From contig WJLA01000073.1 of NCBI GenBank assembly GCA_014728765.1, positions 1-9,141 of the forward strand: a stretch of 9,141 nt of DNA, written 5' to 3'. Shown one piece after another: positions 5,385 through 9,141 of the stretch (position 1 is its first letter; each line of letters opens with the position of its first letter). Below the pieces are notes generated by a model that made no database searches, was not told the origin of the DNA, and worked only from the letters and a program-made list of their open reading frames with translations. The position numbers and the translations under genes are program-made. This DNA comes from Candidatus Peregrinibacteria bacterium. GTDB taxonomy: Bacteria > Patescibacteriota > Gracilibacteria > UBA1369.

Positions 5385-7904
5385 CTAAAGTGTTCTAATA
5401 GTTTTTTCAATTGTATATGACTCAAGTATATCGCCTTCTTCAGGTTTAATTGCACCCTTTACCTTTAGTCCGCATTCACTTCCTTCTTTAACTTCATGTA
5501 CTGTATCCTGATTTTTTTGTAATGAATCAATTTTTATTTCACCTATTATTTCACCATTTCTGATTAATCTGATTTTGGAATCCTTTTTAACAAATCCATC
5601 TGTCACTTGGCACCCGACAATGGTTTCTTTCTTCTTACTATAAAAAATTGCTTTAACATCCAAATGACCTTGAACTACTTCTTTAAATTCAGGTTCTAGC
5701 ATACCGGTTAATATTTTTTTGATGTCATCCAGTAATTTATAGATAATATCATAATGCAAAACTTCAACATTTTCTTTTTCTGCAACATTCAGTGCATTTA
5801 AAGTTTCTTTTACATGAAAACCGATCACAATACCTCCTGATGCGGCAGCCATCATCACGTCAGACTCAGATATATCACCAACACCGGACAAAATTATTTT
5901 TACTCCCACATCATCATTCTTGATTTCATTGATTGATTGCTTGATTGCTTCCAAACTACCTTGCGTATCAGCTTTCAAAACAAGTTTTAACTGTTTTATT
6001 TGCCCCGAACTCAAAGCAGACATGATTTCTCCGACACCTCTTTCTCTTTGTTGAGCGTCCTTCAAATGTTTAATGCTGATAGCTTTTTGTCGAGCTGTTT
6101 TTTCATCATTAACAGCTTGCAAGATATCACCTGATTGAGTTTCTTCAGATAAACCTGCTATTAGAACCGGAGTAGATGGCCCTGCGGCAGTAATTTTTTT
6201 ACCATAGTGATCTCTTAAAACTTTGATTCTTCCATATCCTTCACCAATTACCACATTGTCCGTCAAATGCAATGTGCCGGTATTAATAATTATCGTTGCC
6301 ACATGACCTAAACTTGGATCAAGATGAGATTCTATAACTGTTCCAATCGCATCTCTGTCATAGTTAGCCGTTAATTTTTCCATTTCAGCCAACAGTAGAA
6401 TCATATCAAGAAGCTCTGGCAATCCTTCTTTTGTCATTGCGGAAACCGGAACCATTATAGTTTTACCTCCCCAATCCTCAGGCGTTAGATCATACTGAAC
6501 CAATTCACCCTTAACTCTGTCGACATCCGCATTTGGTTTGTCAATTTTAGTTATTGCTACAATTAATGGCACGCCGGCATCTTTGGCATGTTGTAAAGCT
6601 TCGATTGTTTGAGGTTTGACTCCTTCGTCAGCAGCAACTACCAAAATCGCAATATCTGTTACTTTTGCTCCTCTTGCTCTCATTTGCGTAAATGCTTCGT
6701 GCCCGGGTGTATCTATAAAAGTAATTTTCTTTCCATTTTGCTCGACTTGATAGGCCGCTATATGCTGTGTTATTCCTCCTGATTCACCCGCTACAACATC
6801 TGTTTTCCTAATTGAATCCAAGAGCTTGGTTTTTCCATGATCAACATGTCCCATCACAACAACAATAGGTGGTCTTTCCACAAGCACTGAATCATCTGAC
6901 TCAGCCATTAATGATTGCAAGTTTCCCTTCATCAAGTCTTCTGCGGATCCGGCACTTTGTTTCTTTTTGATTTTGACGTTAAGATCACCAGAAATAATCA
7001 AAGCTGTCTCAAAATCAATTTGTTGATTGATATTTGCCAAAATACCGTTCTTCATCAATTCACCAATGATTTTAGCAGCTCCTAAACCCGTTTTTTCAGC
7101 AAATTCTTTGACACTTATCACATCAGGAATTTCCACTATTCGATTCGGATCATATTTAACTGTATGACTGATTGTTGGTGCTTTTTTAACATTGTCCTTA
7201 CCTGCAGTTTTTTTTCTTTGAGTATGAACGATTTCTCTTTCTCTTTCCTCGCTAAAGTACTCATCATAAATTTCCGCCGTATTTCTGGGTTGTCCGTTTT
7301 TATCAATCCCGAGTAACTCATCAGAAATTGTAGTATCACGCTTTTCTATAACTTTCTTTCTTTTCTTCTTTTCTTTTTTCTCACCTTCCATAGCCTCCAA
7401 TGCACGTTTTTCTTGTTTTTCCTTAATTCTTTGTTGTTTCTTTGAAAGTTTTTCTACTCTATTTTTTTTATTATTAGATGAAGTTGAAGGAGTTTGTCTA
7501 TTTTCAAAAACTTTCTTAGTCTTTTTTTCTTCTTTGGGCTGAGCTTTAGAATCCTTATTTTGCACTTTATCTATTGGCCTTTCCTTTTTTTCAATCACAA
7601 CAAAAGCCGGTTTTCTGGATTTTTCTTTTTTCTTTTCTTGATCCTTGGAAACATTATCAGAAATTTTGGGCTTTGGTTTACTAACATCAATTTTCTTGGC
7701 TGAAGGTTTTGTAACTTTCACCTTTTTTATTGGGGCTTCAACCTCTTTGTTTTGAAAATGATCAACTAATGTTTTGGCAATTTTAGAGTCCACTGATTTA
7801 GCCGTGGGAGAAAGGTCTTGACCAAGTTCCTTAGCGGCGAAATGAATATCTCTAACTGAGACGTTACACTGTTGAGCGATTTCAATTAATAAAACTTCAG
7901 ACAA
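5385..7904 (-). CDS. infB: Translation initiation factor IF-2
   Basis: The GTPase that brings fMet-tRNA to the 30S subunit and promotes subunit joining. The 839 residues run as: an N-terminal IF2_N-like domain at about 4-50; a Lys/Glu-rich, coil-like linker from about 55 to 245; a second IF2_N domain at about 258-310; and the G domain at about 345-510. In the G domain are G1 GHVDHGKT (352-359), G2 GGITQH (376-381), G3 DTPGH (398-402), G4 TKID (452-455) and G5 SAM (488-490). Domains II, III (about 640-735) and the C-terminal tRNA-binding C2 barrel follow to 839. G4 has Thr instead of the common Asn (NKxD); the whole factor otherwise looks functional. The start is TTG at 7904: an in-frame stop lies a few codons upstream, no ATG is available before the IF2_N domain, and the predicted promoter leaves a leader of about 29 nt. 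It heads the minus-strand cluster; the common bacterial neighbours nusA and rbfA are not beside it. Confidence 0.97.
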   Translation of the reverse strand: MSEVLLIEIAQQCNVSVRDIHFAAKELGQDLSPTAKSVDSKIAKTLVDHFQNKEVEAPIKKVKVTKPSAKKIDVSKPKPKISDNVSKDQEKKKEKSRKPAFVVIEKKERPIDKVQNKDSKAQPKEEKKTKKVFENRQTPSTSSNNKKNRVEKLSKKQQRIKEKQEKRALEAMEGEKKEKKKRKKVIEKRDTTISDELLGIDKNGQPRNTAEIYDEYFSEEREREIVHTQRKKTAGKDNVKKAPTISHTVKYDPNRIVEIPDVISVKEFAEKTGLGAAKIIGELMKNGILANINQQIDFETALIISGDLNVKIKKKQSAGSAEDLMKGNLQSLMAESDDSVLVERPPIVVVMGHVDHGKTKLLDSIRKTDVVAGESGGITQHIAAYQVEQNGKKITFIDTPGHEAFTQMRARGAKVTDIAILVVAADEGVKPQTIEALQHAKDAGVPLIVAITKIDKPNADVDRVKGELVQYDLTPEDWGGKTIMVPVSAMTKEGLPELLDMILLLAEMEKLTANYDRDAIGTVIESHLDPSLGHVATIIINTGTLHLTDNVVIGEGYGRIKVLRDHYGKKITAAGPSTPVLIAGLSEETQSGDILQAVNDEKTARQKAISIKHLKDAQQRERGVGEIMSALSSGQIKQLKLVLKADTQGSLEAIKQSINEIKNDDVGVKIILSGVGDISESDVMMAAASGGIVIGFHVKETLNALNVAEKENVEVLHYDIIYKLLDDIKKILTGMLEPEFKEVVQGHLDVKAIFYSKKKETIVGCQVTDGFVKKDSKIRLIRNGEIIGEIKIDSLQKNQDTVHEVKEGSECGLKVKGAIKPEEGDILESYTIEKTIRTL

Positions 7905-8003
7905 ATTTCTTTTATAATTAAATATTTTTAGCGTTGGTATTCTATCTAATACTGGAAAAATGTCAAAAAATATGTTAAAATTAAGAGATTTAATTTGATA
8001 AAC
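7905..8003. other. Divergent intergenic spacer between infB and the plus-strand gene
   Basis: Ninety-nine very AT-rich bases hold the infB promoter described separately. For the plus strand, TATAAT occurs at 7913-7918 but has no -35-like hexamer at the right distance, so the promoter of the plus-strand gene is not clear. AAGAG at 7983-7987 is a weak Shine-Dalgarno, 7 nt before a TTG at 7995 and 16 nt before the ATG at 8004. No riboswitch or tRNA is visible. Confidence 0.4.
7940..7967 (-). promoter_or_regulatory. Sigma-70-type promoter of the infB-rml operon
   Basis: On the minus strand a perfect -35 hexamer TTGACA (7962-7967) is followed after 16 nt by TAGAAT (7940-7945), one mismatch from the -10 consensus. 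Transcription should start near 7933, giving a leader of about 29 nt before the TTG at 7904. This is the best promoter match seen in the AT-rich part and would drive all six minus-strand genes. It lies inside the 99-nt spacer shared with the divergent plus-strand gene. Confidence 0.65.
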
Positions 8004-8396
8004 ATGTTCAAATCAAAAAGATTTATTTACTTAGCCAATGAAACAGTCCAACAGACTCCGGATTTTGACGAAAACATTGATAAGATTCAGGAAGCTATGG
8101 TTAAAAGTGGCAAAGAAAGATTCGACATAGAAGAAGAAAATAGAGAAAAGTTAAGTCTTATCACACCGGAGTGGAAAGAATACCGAAGAATTGTAAAAAA
8201 ACTAACGGAAAGATCTGAAAATGAAACCGAAGGACCATTAACTGAAAAATTCCAAGCATTTGGAGAAGAAATTACTTTGGAAATGACTGATCCGATTTCA
8301 AAACAGCTTGTTGCATATTTAAACTATGATGACCCATCCAATAGACAAGAGATTAACCCACTGCCTTATATCATTGCAAAAGCAAAAAGATCATAA
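8004..8396 (+). CDS. Unrecognised charged protein, probable 5' part of a frameshifted gene
   Basis: I do not recognise this product. From ATG 8004 it is 130 residues; a TTG at 7995 would add three (MIN) and has the better-placed weak Shine-Dalgarno. There is no signal peptide and no membrane segment. The sequence is highly charged, Glu/Lys-rich and mostly helix-forming in its first 80 residues (for instance EEENREKLSL and EWKEYRRIVKKL), with a more mixed C-terminal part (TDPISKQLVAYLNYDDP). It stops at TAA 8394-8396, just after an A5 run (8384-8388). The frame shifted by one base continues open for more than 740 bases with the same composition. Reading A4 instead of A5 would join them as AKAKDHNPRL. 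So this is most likely the N-terminal part of one larger protein, broken by a sequencing error or a real mutation; two overlapping genes are the alternative. It is divergent from infB. Confidence 0.7.
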   Translation: MFKSKRFIYLANETVQQTPDFDENIDKIQEAMVKSGKERFDIEEENREKLSLITPEWKEYRRIVKKLTERSENETEGPLTEKFQAFGEEITLEMTDPISKQLVAYLNYDDPSNRQEINPLPYIIAKAKRS

Positions 8397-9141
8397 TCCA
8401 AGGTTAATATACAATAAAAGTGGAGAAGCTTTAAAAGAGCAAGTGGCATTGGAAGCTGCAAAAAAAGTTAAAGCAGAACTTGCGTCATATCCTCAAAAAA
8501 GAGAAGAGGCTGTTAAAGGAGCTAAAACAAATATAGAAAAACATAAACAGAACAAAGATCAAGAGTCGCTACCAGCAATTCCAAAAAAATATTCTGCGCT
8601 TCAATTAAAAGAAAAATCAAAAAAAGCAACTACAGAGGGAAAAATAGAACAAGAATTTACATTTGGAGAAAGCAAACTTAAAGGAAAAATTGAGTATCCG
8701 AAAAATCCTGATTCCAAAAGTAAAACAAAGTTAGTGATAAATTTTGAATCTGATTCGAATTCAGATCAAGATTTATCCAAGTCATTGGAAAAGCAAGGAG
8801 TAAAATTGGACAATACCATTGTAGTAACCATTCAAACGCCACAAGGAAAAACAGTCAAATTTGGCAAGGAAGAAGCGGATTTTATGTCAACATTGATTTC
8901 AGATATTGAACTGTTTCAGAAAAATTCAGGTATGAAATTAAAAGATAGACCAATGGATATTATTACAGCAACTGACCCGGAAAATTACAAAAAGAGAATC
9001 AGACCGCTATTATTGCAATATGAAAAAACAATGGGGAAAAATGACCCTAGAGTTTCAAGAATGGGTCACCTTTCAATAGAGGATATTGAGTCTAAACCTT
9101 TAAGATCAGATGTTGAAACCACAAGCCCTAACCCTAACCCT
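8329..9141 (+). CDS. Unrecognised Lys-rich protein, partial at the window end, probable 3' part of the same gene
   Basis: This frame is open from ATG 8329 to the last base, 271 codons with no stop, so it is cut by the window edge. The ATG lies inside the preceding frame by 68 nt and the first 20 or so residues look like shadow coding; TTG at 8374 is an alternative start. The convincing part begins near 8386, which fits continuation of the upstream frame across the A5 run at 8384-8388. Seen in order: an Ala/Lys/Glu-rich helical stretch (about 8420-8570); a segment with alternating hydrophobic residues suggestive of beta strands (EQEFTFGESKLKGKIEYP, then TKLVINFE and NTIVVTIQTP, about 8645-8850); a further mixed helical part with DLIS-like and RPLLLQYEKTMG blocks; and a terminal TTSPNPNP, the start of a Pro-Asn repeat. 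No signal peptide or membrane segment is present. No family was recognised and no function is proposed. Confidence 0.7.
   Translation, partial: MTHPIDKRLTHCLISLQKQKDHNPRLIYNKSGEALKEQVALEAAKKVKAELASYPQKREEAVKGAKTNIEKHKQNKDQESLPAIPKKYSALQLKEKSKKATTEGKIEQEFTFGESKLKGKIEYPKNPDSKSKTKLVINFESDSNSDQDLSKSLEKQGVKLDNTIVVTIQTPQGKTVKFGKEEADFMSTLISDIELFQKNSGMKLKDRPMDIITATDPENYKKRIRPLLLQYEKTMGKNDPRVSRMGHLSIEDIESKPLRSDVETTSPNPNP
9126..9141. repeat. CCCTAA hexamer repeat at the window end
   Basis: Two full CCCTAA units (9126-9137) and CCCT (9138-9141) end the window. The frame is kept, encoding Pro-Asn-Pro-Asn-Pro, so it may be the start of a Pro-rich linker in the unrecognised protein. The same unit is the vertebrate-type telomere repeat, so a foreign or mis-assembled end is also possible. 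Confidence 0.6.

Noticed and set aside
4982..5455. Longer version of the cupin starting at 5455
   Set aside because: The extra 25 residues are coded in the end of infB in another frame and match nothing in the family; ATG 5380 gives the family N-terminus and a 4-nt gap.
7136..7703. Open frames overlapping the IF-2 linker on both strands
   Set aside because: The Lys-rich A/T-biased linker yields long Phe-rich antisense frames by composition alone.
888..7904. UGA recoding to glycine, as in Gracilibacteria/Absconditabacteria
   Set aside because: All six genes use TAA or TAG stops, but none shows an in-frame TGA over more than 2,000 codons, so nothing in the window supports recoding.
8384..8396. 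Programmed +1 frameshifting
   Set aside because: The site has no resemblance to the prfB type (CUU UGA with a Shine-Dalgarno) and no visible stimulator; a homopolymer length difference is simpler.
1..9141. tRNA, rRNA, CRISPR array, insertion sequence or transposase
   Set aside because: Read on both strands; no cloverleaf, no regularly spaced repeats, no terminal inverted repeats or transposase motifs were seen.

Overview
The window is made of two unlike pieces. Bases 1 to about 886 are GC-rich: one hand-counted line, 121-180, is 38/60 G+C. They carry one plus-strand gene for a secreted lipoprotein with a long Gly/Ser-rich tether and a textbook Rho-independent terminator. The style (short lipobox signal, low-complexity Gly/Ser then Pro/Glu spacer, Cys-rich globular part) resembles lipoproteins of Myxococcota/Deltaproteobacteria-like bacteria; this is an inference. 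From about 887 to the end the DNA is AT-rich (line 1201-1260 is 16/60 G+C), with A/T homopolymer runs, tight gene packing, TAA/TAG stops, a prolyl-tRNA synthetase without its editing domain and an IF-2 with a Lys-rich linker. That suggests a reduced-genome bacterium, most likely Candidate Phyla Radiation/Patescibacteria (inference). The change of composition falls at the last codons of rmlA, so either this is a chimeric assembly or a very sharp transfer boundary.

Layout: 43-813 (+) lipoprotein; 853-885 terminator; then a minus-strand cluster, read right to left from a promoter at 7940-7967: infB (IF-2), an FdtA/WxcM-family cupin, rmlB, proS, rmlD, rmlA. Gaps between these genes are 4, 1, 9, 1 and 42 nt, so they are probably one operon. 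Divergently, from about 8004 to the window end on the plus strand, lies an unrecognised Lys/Glu-rich protein. It is read in two frames that probably form one gene broken by a one-base difference in an A5 run at 8384-8388. It runs off the window in a CCCTAA repeat that is in frame as Pro-Asn.

How the genes work together: RmlA makes dTDP-glucose, RmlB dehydrates it to dTDP-4-keto-6-deoxyglucose, and RmlD is a 4-keto reductase. The usual 3,5-epimerase RmlC, needed for L-rhamnose, is absent from the cluster. In its place is a 132-residue FdtA-like cupin that keeps one His of the usual GGHxH signature but lacks the second, and also lacks the later WHE histidine. The nucleotide-sugar product is therefore uncertain. 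The operon also mixes this pathway with two core translation genes, infB and proS. The cupin and its setting are the most interesting biology here; the composition break and the frameshift are the main quality questions.
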